A stretch of 40,195 nt of DNA, taken from the NCBI GenBank assembly GCA_002713165.1, contig PAVT01000030.1, forward strand, positions 1 through 40,195, given 5' to 3'. The notes under the pieces are model-generated. The model was not told where the DNA came from and made no database searches. It saw only the letters and a list, made by a program, of their open reading frames with translations. This stretch comes from Verrucomicrobiota bacterium (GTDB lineage: Bacteria; Bacteroidota; Bacteroidia; Flavobacteriales_E; Vicingaceae). A program made the translations under genes and the position numbers. How positions within the stretch are numbered: position 1 is the first letter of the stretch; every line of letters begins with the position of its first letter. Below, in pieces: positions 1 through 6,342 of this stretch.

Positions 1-505
1 CGTTAGCCAAATAAATGGCGAAATAATATTCAATACGAATTGCGCAGCATGTCATACTATTGGAAAAGGAAATATGGTAGGGCCTGATCTTGAAGGTTTG
101 TTAGATCGAAGAGAAGAATCTTGGGCTAGAAAATTTATTCAATCATCACAAAGTCTTATAGCAGAAGGTGACTCTCTCGCTTTAGTATTGTTTCAAGAGA
201 ATAATTATGTACCCATGCCTGATCAATTATTGTCTGAAGATGAATTGACAGCTGTACTTGAATTCATAGATGCATCTGCAATGCCGCCGCCAATTGCCGA
301 AAACGAAAATCAGATTGAGACTAAGGCATTAGGTAATAATAAAAACCTCGAAAAAGATAAAAAATCAGCCTTCTTGGATTTTATCAATCGTCCAATTAAT
401 TGGATTTTTGCTTTTGCTTTGTTGGTCATTCTTTCTGTGTTCTATACCTTATTAAAGGTAATTAAGACCTTAGCAGAATACAACATTAGAAATAAAATTG
501 AGTAA
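1..505 (+). CDS. Membrane-anchored c-type cytochrome (5' end missing)
   Basis: The frame is open from the first bases of the window, so the ORF-track start at 74 is an internal Met and the real gene begins upstream. Just before that Met the frame encodes CAACH, a heme c attachment site (CxxCH, near base 41-55), followed by KGNMVGPDLEGL, the usual post-heme GPxL segment of mono-heme cytochromes c. A VPMPDQLLSEDEL segment about 60 residues later is the expected region of the Met axial ligand, and the helix after it matches the C-terminal cytochrome helix. The C-terminus has one hydrophobic helix (WIFAFALLVILSVFYTLL), so the heme domain should face the periplasm on a membrane tether. It overlaps the next gene by 8 bases. 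It likely carries electrons in respiration; the partner cannot be seen from this fragment. Confidence 0.85.
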   Translation, partial: VSQINGEIIFNTNCAACHTIGKGNMVGPDLEGLLDRREESWARKFIQSSQSLIAEGDSLALVLFQENNYVPMPDQLLSEDELTAVLEFIDASAMPPPIAENENQIETKALGNNKNLEKDKKSAFLDFINRPINWIFAFALLVILSVFYTLLKVIKTLAEYNIRNKIE

Positions 506-1049
506 TAGACTTTGTCTCTTATTAGTTTCTTCCTTGATATTCCTGTACGTTAGTAGGGCGAGTGCTCAGGAAGTTTTTGGCACAGACAACGGCAGTATTC
601 ATATTTCATCTGTAAAAGGTGACAAAGTAGTAACTGCAATAAGCAAACAACTTATTGTCATACTTAATTATGATAATGCAACTTTTAAATTAAAATTAGA
701 TAAGTCGACACTCGAAACTGGCATAGACTCTATAGATAAAATATTTAGGCAAAGAATTTATGATTATATCGAGTTTGAAGGCAAACTTGGCATAGAGCAA
801 GTTAAAACTGAAAAGCATCCGCCCCAAGATTTTGAAGTAAATGGATACATTACATGTTCTACACACTATGTCTCGGTGGCAGGAAAAGGCCATTTGGAGC
901 ACCTCTTTGGTGAATATTATTCATGTTTACTTAATATGACCTTTTTCATTAATCCAGAAAAATTTAATTTAAAAGATACCTTTGGTGAAGACTTGACTGG
1001 AGACCTCAGGGTTGACGTAATACAGTCAGTTTTAAATAGACAGGAATAG
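498..1049 (+). CDS. Secreted divergent YceI-like protein
   Basis: 183 aa with an N-terminal signal peptide (LCLLLVSSLIFLYVSRASA, cleavage likely before Q24). The mature part begins FGTDNGSIHISSVKGD and alternates short beta strands, and the EHPPQDFEVNGYI-like region recalls the YceI lipocalin-like fold (a periplasmic family that binds polyisoprenoid-type lipids). The match is weak: several conserved YceI positions are not obvious, so the family is an inference from pattern and length. It overlaps the cytochrome c gene by 8 bases and is probably co-transcribed and perhaps translationally coupled. YceI proteins often sit beside cytochromes in respiratory clusters. A more typical YceI gene occurs at 14059. 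Confidence 0.55.
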   Translation: MSNRLCLLLVSSLIFLYVSRASAQEVFGTDNGSIHISSVKGDKVVTAISKQLIVILNYDNATFKLKLDKSTLETGIDSIDKIFRQRIYDYIEFEGKLGIEQVKTEKHPPQDFEVNGYITCSTHYVSVAGKGHLEHLFGEYYSCLLNMTFFINPEKFNLKDTFGEDLTGDLRVDVIQSVLNRQE

Positions 1050-1059
1050 GTATACTAAA

Positions 1060-1143
1060 TTAAATTGGTTTAGCATCTTCTATTAATTCAGCCATTAAAC
1101 AGAAAGGATAGATCCCAACCATCATTTCACATTTCTCTTTCAT
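1060..1143 (-). CDS. Possible 27-aa Cys/Met-rich mini protein
   Basis: A short reverse-strand ORF not in the ORF track, reading MKEKCEMMVGIYPFCLMAEL and then IEDAKPI before TAA. An AAGG run lies about 9 bases before the ATG on the minus strand, which is an unusually good Shine-Dalgarno match for this genome type. The peptide has four Met after the initiator counted together with two Cys, a composition compatible with metal binding in this metal-rich neighbourhood. It could equally be a chance ORF or the leftover end of a decayed gene. I do not recognise a family. Confidence 0.25.
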   Translation of the reverse strand: MKEKCEMMVGIYPFCLMAELIEDAKPI

Positions 1144-1224
1144 TATAATACCTTTTTCTCATTAAAAAACTCTAAAGTTAGAAAATGACAAGAGTTATAA
1201 GGGATTTGATAATGAAAGACATAC

Positions 1225-1238
1225 GTATATGCATATAC
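1225..1238. promoter_or_regulatory. Perfect 14-bp palindrome, candidate operator
   Basis: GTATATGCATATAC is its own reverse complement and lies about 110 bases upstream of the SHOCT/HMA/SHOCT/ArsR gene run, in the only sizeable gap before it. ArsR/SmtB-family repressors bind AT-rich imperfect palindromes, and an ArsR-type gene (2076) is the fourth gene downstream, so autoregulation through this site is plausible. No clear -33/-7 promoter pair was found next to it. Confidence 0.3.
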
Positions 1239-1347
1239 TTGTATAGTAGATTGTATTGAAGATTTATATTTCATGCACTATCTGTAGAAAAGAAATATTT
1301 ACATAAAGCTTACTATGAAAGATAGTCGGCAATAAAAAACAAAGATT

Positions 1348-1560
1348 ATGCATTTATATGAAGGTTACCATTTCTGGGGAATGCATCTAATATGGTGGTT
1401 AATTTGGATTGTTATACTGTTTTGGATTTTTGTTACTCCCGATGATATTCCCGGCCAAAAAAAGAAGAACGCACCCATTGATATTCTTAAAAAAAGACTC
1501 GCAGCCGGAGAAATAGATTCTCATGAATTTGAAGAACGGAAAAAAATTCTAAATCAATAA
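1348..1560 (+). CDS. SHOCT-domain small membrane protein (copy 1)
   Basis: 70 aa. One transmembrane helix near the N-terminus (WGMHLIWWLIWIVILFWIF, about residues 10-28) is followed by a basic linker and a C-terminal SHOCT motif (ILKKRLAAGEIDSHEFEERK), a short helical domain thought to mediate oligomerisation. The first 20 residues are rich in His, Tyr and Trp. It is a clear paralogue of the gene at 1828, and the HMA gene between them starts 7 bases after this stop. Such mini proteins commonly sit in Bacteroidota copper/heavy-metal clusters, so a role in envelope metal stress is inferred from context only. Confidence 0.8.
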   Translation: MHLYEGYHFWGMHLIWWLIWIVILFWIFVTPDDIPGQKKKNAPIDILKKRLAAGEIDSHEFEERKKILNQ

Positions 1561-1567
1561 AAATAAG

Positions 1568-1783
1568 ATGAAGTTAAAATATCAAATTGATGGAATAAGC
1601 TGCGGAGGGTGCATCTCGAAAGTTAAAAAAACGCTTGAATCGCATCCGTTAATAGAGGAGGTGGAAATCTCATTGAACTTTTTAGGAGCAACGGTTATAA
1701 AAATGAAAGATAAAATAGATACCAATTATTTGCAAGAGGTACTTAGTAAAGTTGGAAATTATACAATAAGCGATAAAAGTTAA
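1568..1783 (+). CDS. HMA-domain metal-binding protein (copper chaperone-like)
   Basis: 71 aa, the size of a single heavy-metal-associated domain (CopZ/Atx1 fold, beta-alpha-beta-beta-alpha-beta). The metal site is GISCGGCISKVKKTL with Cys12 and Cys15, the CxxC loop of the family. There is no signal peptide, so it should act in the cytoplasm, passing Cu(I) or another soft metal to an exporter. A fitting exporter is the CopB-type ATPase at 24218, although that protein has no HMA domain of its own. It lies between two SHOCT genes and upstream of an ArsR repressor, which supports metal-induced expression. Confidence 0.85.
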   Translation: MKLKYQIDGISCGGCISKVKKTLESHPLIEEVEISLNFLGATVIKMKDKIDTNYLQEVLSKVGNYTISDKS

Positions 1784-1827
1784 ATTAATCAGTGGGAAAG
1801 AAACTTTCCTACATAAAATAAATCATT

Positions 1828-2052
1828 ATGCACTTTTTTTATGAAGGTTATCATTTTTGGGGTATGCACCTTTTATGGTGGATCATTTGGGTAGTAATCC
1901 TGTTTTGGATTTTTGCCATTCCTGATGATATCCCCGGGCAAAGAAAAAAGAAAGAGTCTGCCCTAGACGTTCTCAAAAGAAAATATGCTTCTGGAGAATA
2001 TACTACGCAAGAATACATTGAACGTAGAAATAATTTATTAAAAGATGTATAA
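1828..2052 (+). CDS. SHOCT-domain small membrane protein (copy 2)
   Basis: 74 aa, a paralogue of the protein at 1348: both share EGYHFWGMHL, a Trp-rich transmembrane helix, the PDDIPGQ linker and a C-terminal SHOCT motif (here DVLKRKYASGEYTTQEYIER). The copies differ most in the SHOCT half, so the duplication is not recent. It is followed 23 bases later by the ArsR gene. Function unknown; the shared N-terminus with its His and Trp suggests the membrane part is what both copies need. Confidence 0.8.
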   Translation: MHFFYEGYHFWGMHLLWWIIWVVILFWIFAIPDDIPGQRKKKESALDVLKRKYASGEYTTQEYIERRNNLLKDV

Positions 2053-2075
2053 TACTTGTTTTCTAGGGTAGAATT

Positions 2076-2366
2076 ATGCAAATAGAAGAATTTGACTCTG
2101 AAAGTTTATCAGAAAAGTTCAAAGCCCTTGGTCATCCGATTAGACTCTCAATTTTTCATTTGCTATGTACCTGCGGGGCAAAAAGGCTAAAAGTGAAAAG
2201 TATTTATGAGACATTAAAATTGGAACAAGCGAGTACGTCGAGACACTTGGATATAATGAGGCGAGCAGGAATATTGGAAAGACAGCGAGAAGGAAATGGA
2301 ACCTATTATTGTTTATGCAGCGAAAATTCCGGGATTGCTTGCCTCAGAAGATGCTTTAAAGAATAA
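2076..2366 (+). CDS. ArsR/SmtB-family metal-responsive repressor
   Basis: 96 aa, the usual length of the family. The winged helix-turn-helix is visible as KALGHPIRLSIFHLL (helices 1-2), then YETLKLEQASTSRHLDIMRRAGILERQREGNGTYYCL (recognition helix and wing). Cysteines at CTCG in the second helix region and at CLC and ACLRRC near the C-terminus could ligate a metal; ArsR-type sensors use Cys pairs in these places. It probably represses the metal cluster around it, possibly through the palindrome at 1225. The inducing metal cannot be told from sequence alone. Confidence 0.85.
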   Translation: MQIEEFDSESLSEKFKALGHPIRLSIFHLLCTCGAKRLKVKSIYETLKLEQASTSRHLDIMRRAGILERQREGNGTYYCLCSENSGIACLRRCFKE

Positions 2367-2392
2367 TAAATTGAATTGAAAACTATAATATA

Positions 2393-2617
2393 ATGGGAAA
2401 ACATATTGTTTGGATGATTATTGGATGCTCAATCCCTCTACTGCTTATTTTTTTTGCACCTACGTTAGGGCTTAGTAATAACTGGAGTCTGTTCATCTTT
2501 ATTATCGCCATGTTCGCTTGTCACTTATTGATGCCACATTATGGAGGACACGGACAAAACAATAAAAATGAAAACTCAGAAACTAAAAAACAAAATAGCC
2601 ATGAACACACCCATTAA
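2393..2617 (+). CDS. DUF2933-like small membrane protein
   Basis: 74 aa with two transmembrane helices (IVWMIIGCSIPLLLIFFA and WSLFIFIIAMFACHLLMP) and a hydrophilic His-rich tail ending SHEHTH. The ACHLLMPHYGGHG segment between membrane and tail resembles DUF2933 proteins, which are common in copper and heavy-metal resistance clusters. The His tail is a likely metal ligand. The 3' end overlaps the preferred start of the next gene by 17 bases, indicating one transcript and probable translational coupling. Confidence 0.65.
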   Translation: MGKHIVWMIIGCSIPLLLIFFAPTLGLSNNWSLFIFIIAMFACHLLMPHYGGHGQNNKNENSETKKQNSHEHTH

Positions 2618-2885
2618 TGTTAGAAAATTTGGATTAGCATTTGGTTTAACTGCTGCACTTCTGTATGCCGGTTGCATGCTATTGATGATAACTGTTGGTC
2701 ATAGCGGCACGGTTGATTTCTTTAACAGTTTGCTTCATGGCTTAGATGTTTCATCTATTATAAGAATGAATGTTCCACTTTGGGAAGCAGGCATTGGTAT
2801 TGTGCAAACGTTTATAATAGGCTGGTTAATTGGGGCTTGTATTGCTGGATTTTACAATGCTACTATTACTATGAATAAAGAATGA
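2601..2885 (+). CDS. DUF5676-like inner-membrane protein
   Basis: 94 aa from the ATG at 2601 (MNTPINVRKFGLAFG). The ORF track starts at 2541, but the 20 extra residues are charged, lie inside the DUF2933 gene and lack the family's N-terminal pattern. Two membrane helices are visible (LAFGLTAALLYAGCMLLMITV and GIVQTFIIGWLIGACIAGFY) with an FFNSLLHGLDVS loop, typical of DUF5676 proteins found next to HMA and copper-ATPase genes. Its TGA overlaps the ATG of the following gene (ATGA). Molecular function unknown. Confidence 0.7.
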   Translation: MNTPINVRKFGLAFGLTAALLYAGCMLLMITVGHSGTVDFFNSLLHGLDVSSIIRMNVPLWEAGIGIVQTFIIGWLIGACIAGFYNATITMNKE

Positions 2886-3673
2886 AAGTAAAAAAGAACT
2901 CTTTCACGATAAGAATAATTTTTTTTCATTTTTTGTTAGGTAGTTTAGTTTTCTACTTTCTACTACATCCATTGCTCATGGTGGGCTTTGCAGCACAAAA
3001 CAAGCAATTGACAACGGCCGAATTGTGGGACAATGTTACAACTCAAATTGTTAATGCCTTCTCTTTCCAAATGCTTCCAATGACTTATGTTTTTCTATTG
3101 GTTGGAGGGTTAATAGGTATTATTTCAGGAATTTATTGGGTCAACATATTAAGACAAAAGGAAATTGTGAAAAAACAAAACAAACTATTGGTAAATGATG
3201 CTCGAGCCTTAATAAAAGAAGGGGAGAACAACTTGGTTGAGTTTAAATCATCTTTCCGATATGATTATAAATTAAGAACTACCAACAATGATTTGGAATT
3301 AGTCATCGCAAAAACGATTGCTGGATTTCTAAATGCAGAAGGGGGTAAGTTAGTTATTGGAGTGGATGATGAAGGCAAAATATTGGGACTAAAAAAAGAC
3401 TTCGCCACCCTTAGACAGAAAAATGCAGATGGCTTTGAGCGAAGATTTTTTGACCTAATTACTACTAGTTTTGGGAACAATTACTGCAAGAAATGTTCAA
3501 TCAGATTTTATAAAATAGACAATCAAGAAATTTCTATTATTCATGTTGAACCTTCAACTAAGCCTGTTTACATAGAACACCAAAATAGAACCTTATTTTT
3601 TGTGCGTGCTGGGAATGCAACAAGGAATTTGACAGTAAAAGAGGCAGTACAATATATTGAAGAAAGAAATTAA
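2882..3673 (+). CDS. Membrane-anchored AlbA_2 (Schlafen-type) domain protein
   Basis: 263 aa. Two N-terminal transmembrane helices (about residues 10-33 and 62-88) are followed by a cytoplasmic AlbA_2 domain (about 105-260). The domain's hallmarks are present: GENNLVEFKSSFR, then TIAGFLNAEGGKLVIGVDDEGKILGL, a motif shared with Schlafen-like and transcription-regulator proteins, and a C-terminal strand pair IIHVEPSTKPVY / FFVRAGNATRNL. The family is usually called putative DNA- or RNA-binding and often carries an ATPase or winged helix after it; neither is present here. It begins inside the stop of DUF5676, so it belongs to the metal-cluster operon. Tethering a nucleic-acid-type domain to the membrane is odd and its target is unknown. 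Confidence 0.75.
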   Translation: MKVKKNSFTIRIIFFHFLLGSLVFYFLLHPLLMVGFAAQNKQLTTAELWDNVTTQIVNAFSFQMLPMTYVFLLVGGLIGIISGIYWVNILRQKEIVKKQNKLLVNDARALIKEGENNLVEFKSSFRYDYKLRTTNNDLELVIAKTIAGFLNAEGGKLVIGVDDEGKILGLKKDFATLRQKNADGFERRFFDLITTSFGNNYCKKCSIRFYKIDNQEISIIHVEPSTKPVYIEHQNRTLFFVRAGNATRNLTVKEAVQYIEERN

Positions 3674-3690
3674 CACTTAAAATAAAACGT

Positions 3691-4200
3691 ATGAAACAGA
3701 TCCATTTTAATAAAATTAACACTAGCGTAAAAGTTGGAGCAATTCCAGACGTAAAAACCAATGCATCACAAGTTCTGATAAGTCTATTTATATTTTCAAT
3801 GCTTTTACTAATGCTATCTTCATGTACTAATATGGAGAAGCAAAGGCCAGTTGATAGCATAAATAAAAAAGCAGAAGAATCGTCAAAATCGTTTGAAGAC
3901 TCAGCCTATAATTCAAACTATGAGATTGTACCAAATGAAAAGGTATGTATGGTAAACGACAGATATATGGGAGTTTCACAAATACCCATAGAAGTAAGTG
4001 GTATTACCTACTATGGATGTTGCGAGAACTGTATTGAAAAACTACAGAAGAATTTGAATGATGTGCGTTTTGGCGGAAATCCAAGTTCAGATATAAAGAT
4101 TGATAAAGCGTCAGCAGTTATTGTTCAAGATAAAAATAGTGGAAGTGTTTTTTACTTTGCTTCAAAGGATGAGGCTAATGCATTCATGAAGAAACAGTAA
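3691..4200 (+). CDS. Lipoprotein with YHS/TRASH-like metal-binding motif
   Basis: 169 aa with a long N-region, a hydrophobic stretch and a lipobox (LMLSSC, lipidated Cys45), so it should be anchored to the periplasmic side of a membrane. The mature protein has a charged linker and then VCMVNDRYMG...GITYYGCCENCIEKL. The cysteines (86, 110, 111, 114) and the aromatic YYGCCxxC pattern resemble YHS/TRASH metal-binding domains that accompany copper and silver efflux genes. It is likely a periplasmic copper sensor or buffer. NosL was considered because it is also a Cu lipoprotein, but the Cys spacing fits YHS better. Confidence 0.7.
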   Translation: MKQIHFNKINTSVKVGAIPDVKTNASQVLISLFIFSMLLLMLSSCTNMEKQRPVDSINKKAEESSKSFEDSAYNSNYEIVPNEKVCMVNDRYMGVSQIPIEVSGITYYGCCENCIEKLQKNLNDVRFGGNPSSDIKIDKASAVIVQDKNSGSVFYFASKDEANAFMKKQ

Positions 4201-4219
4201 TCATTACTAAAAGATAAAA

Positions 4220-4235
4220 TAGCAAAAAATTGCTA
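4220..4235 (+). promoter_or_regulatory. Small hairpin just before the ndh start
   Basis: TAGCAA-AAAA-TTGCTA forms a 6-bp stem with a 4-base loop and ends 3 bases before the chosen ATG at 4239. It covers the place where the ribosome would bind, so it could affect initiation. It has no following T run and is not a terminator. It may be chance in such AT-rich DNA. Confidence 0.2.
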
Positions 4236-4238
4236 GAA

Positions 4239-5621
4239 ATGAGAAACGATAATACAATTCCAACAGATTTGAAATCTTGCAAAACGCTAGAAAACATTTG
4301 CTTGCCTAAGTCAAACATGCCTAGAATTGTTATTATTGGCGGTGGTTTTGCCGGTTTAGCATTGGTTGAAGAACTGAAACATAAAGACGTTCAGTTGGTG
4401 CTATTCGATAAAAATAATTTTCATCAATTTCAGCCTTTACTCTATCAAGTAGCTACAAGTGCGCTCGAACCTGATAGTATTGTTTTTCCTTTTAGGAAAC
4501 AAATAAATGGATATAAGAATGTATTGTTTCGCTTGGCTGAAGTAGAGGAAATTCAACCTGAGTTAAATACTGTTATTACCAATAAAGGAAAGGTTCATTA
4601 TGATTACCTTGTTATAGCAACAGGAACCACAACCAATTTTTTTGGTATGGAAAAAGTGGAATATCATAGTCTTGGAATGAAAGACATTCGTGACTCCTTA
4701 AACATTCGGCACATGATGTTGCAAAACTTGGAGCAGGCTGCCATAACTTGCGACGAGAAAGAACGAGATGCTTTGACCAATTTCGTTATTGTGGGTGGGG
4801 GTCCTGCAGGTGTTGAGATGGCTGGTGCTTTGGGCGAATTTTGTAAATACATCCTGCCTAATGATTATACCGAATACCCATCTTCTTTGATGAAAATTTA
4901 TTTAGTAGAAGCCAATAAAAAACTGTTGAAATTGATGTCTGACAAAGCATCATCAAAAACCTTGGAATACTTAAAAAAGTTAAATGTAGAGGTTTTGTTA
5001 AATGAGTCAGTTAGTGACTATAATGGCGTAGAAGTCTCTATAAAAAGCGGGAAAATAATTTTAGCTAAAAATCTAATCTGGACAGCTGGGGTCAAGGGTC
5101 AGTTTCCAAAGGGCATTGATAAAAAACAGGTGATTAGAGGCAACCGTATTAAGACCAATAGTTATTTAAAAGTTGAAGGTTACGAAAATATTTATGCTAC
5201 TGGCGACATAGCCGCTGTTATATCTGAAGATACACCAAAAGGGCATCCACAGGTGGCACAGGCAGCCATTCAACAAGGTAAATACTTAGGTAAATCGATA
5301 TTGAATTGTATAAATAATAAAGCAACAAAACCTTTTAAATATAAAGACAAAGGATCCATGGCTACAGTAGGTAAGCGAAAAGCCGTAGCAGATATAGGCA
5401 AACTCAAATTTACCGGCTATTTTGCCTGGTTACTTTGGTCTATTGTTCACTTAATGTCTATAAGTGGGTTTAAAAACAGATTATTGGTTGGCCTTAATTG
5501 GGCAGTAAGCTACTTTACTTATGAAAAGAGCAATAGAGTAATTATTAGAAATTTTAAGCCCAGACCTTTATCTGATCTCGAGAAGATGAATAGCATTTAC
5601 AAAAGTAAAATGGAATCATAA
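4239..5621 (+). CDS. ndh: Type II NADH:quinone oxidoreductase (NDH-2)
   Basis: 460 aa from the ATG at 4239; the ORF-track start at 4230 is a TTG. NDH-2 is a single-subunit flavoprotein that passes electrons from NADH to quinone without pumping protons. The FAD-binding motif IVIIGGGFAGLAL lies near residues 30-42, followed by DKNNFHQFQPLLYQVA, the typical NDH-2 quinone/flavin segment. The NADH-binding motif VIVGGGPAGVEMAGAL is near 182-197, and YATGDIAA with GHPQVAQAAIQQGKYLG marks the second FAD contact. The C-terminus carries amphipathic helices (FAWLLWSIVHLMSISGF) for peripheral membrane attachment. It overlaps the next gene by one base and heads the ndh-cyclase-nhaA-channel run, suggesting redox balance under stress. 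Confidence 0.93.
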   Translation: MRNDNTIPTDLKSCKTLENICLPKSNMPRIVIIGGGFAGLALVEELKHKDVQLVLFDKNNFHQFQPLLYQVATSALEPDSIVFPFRKQINGYKNVLFRLAEVEEIQPELNTVITNKGKVHYDYLVIATGTTTNFFGMEKVEYHSLGMKDIRDSLNIRHMMLQNLEQAAITCDEKERDALTNFVIVGGGPAGVEMAGALGEFCKYILPNDYTEYPSSLMKIYLVEANKKLLKLMSDKASSKTLEYLKKLNVEVLLNESVSDYNGVEVSIKSGKIILAKNLIWTAGVKGQFPKGIDKKQVIRGNRIKTNSYLKVEGYENIYATGDIAAVISEDTPKGHPQVAQAAIQQGKYLGKSILNCINNKATKPFKYKDKGSMATVGKRKAVADIGKLKFTGYFAWLLWSIVHLMSISGFKNRLLVGLNWAVSYFTYEKSNRVIIRNFKPRPLSDLEKMNSIYKSKMES

Positions 5622-6328
5622 TGCAATACGTTTGGTTCAATTGGTCCATAATAATTCTAGTAGTCTGGTATGTAATCTATCGATTCAAACCTACGTATAG
5701 AAAGGTTATGCTCAAAATGAGCTTAATAACTGCACCATTTGGTCTCACAGAGCCACTATTTGTGCCGGAATATTGGTTTCCACCTTCCCTTTTTAATTTA
5801 GCGGAGACGACAGGCTTTGACATTGAAAGTATTATTTTCTCATTTTCCATCGGAGGTATTGGTGCTATACTGTATCAACTAGTGTCTAATCAAACTATAA
5901 CAATAATTAATTCTGAGGAGCGTAAACTTAAACGTCATAGATTACATCTTCTTATTCTTTATGTACCGCCCATTATTTTTATCATATTGGCATATTTCAC
6001 TAACCTTAATCACATCTATTGTGGGGTACTGGCATTGTTTGTAGGAGCATTGGCCACATTGTACTGTCGCCCTGATCTTAAGAGTAAGATTTGGATTGGA
6101 GGTCTTCTTTTTACATTGTTGTATTTTATATACTTTGGAAGTATTCTTCTTTTTTATCCGAAATATGTTGAGCTTTTTTGGAACCTCGATGAGTTGAGTG
6201 GTATCCTGATCTTTGGAGTACCTTTAGAGGAATTTTTCTTTGCCTTCAGTTTTGGTATGTATTGGTCTAGTCTATACGAGCATTTGTTTTGGAAAAAAAC
6301 AATAAGAAAATTTAACATCAACTATTAG
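5621..6328 (+). CDS. Lycopene-cyclase-domain integral membrane protein
   Basis: 235 aa with about seven hydrophobic helices. It resembles the CrtYcd/CruY-type lycopene beta-cyclase fold, built from two similar halves: EYWFPPSLFNLAETTGFDIE in the first and DELSGILIFGVPLEEFFFAF in the second. The PLEEFFF motif is the characteristic acidic motif of these heterodimeric or fused cyclases. In the first half the equivalent acidic motif is less clear (GFDIESIIFSF), so catalytic competence is uncertain. No other carotenoid gene (crtB, crtI, crtZ) is in the window, and it is translationally coupled to ndh (TAATG overlap). Either it is an orphan cyclase or the fold has another membrane role. Confidence 0.7.
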   Translation: MQYVWFNWSIIILVVWYVIYRFKPTYRKVMLKMSLITAPFGLTEPLFVPEYWFPPSLFNLAETTGFDIESIIFSFSIGGIGAILYQLVSNQTITIINSEERKLKRHRLHLLILYVPPIIFIILAYFTNLNHIYCGVLALFVGALATLYCRPDLKSKIWIGGLLFTLLYFIYFGSILLFYPKYVELFWNLDELSGILIFGVPLEEFFFAFSFGMYWSSLYEHLFWKKTIRKFNINY

Positions 6329-6342
6329 TAACTCAAGAAGTA

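Noticed and set aside
2541-2600. Upstream start for the DUF5676 gene
   Set aside because: The added 20 residues are charged, lie within the DUF2933 gene and do not look like the family; ATG 2601 gives the normal N-terminus.
3691-4200. NosL and a nitrous-oxide reductase cluster
   Set aside because: The Cys pattern fits a YHS-like domain better, and no nosZ/D/F/Y gene is in the window.
4230-4238. TTG start for ndh
   Set aside because: An ATG lies 9 bases later and the first three residues add nothing recognisable.
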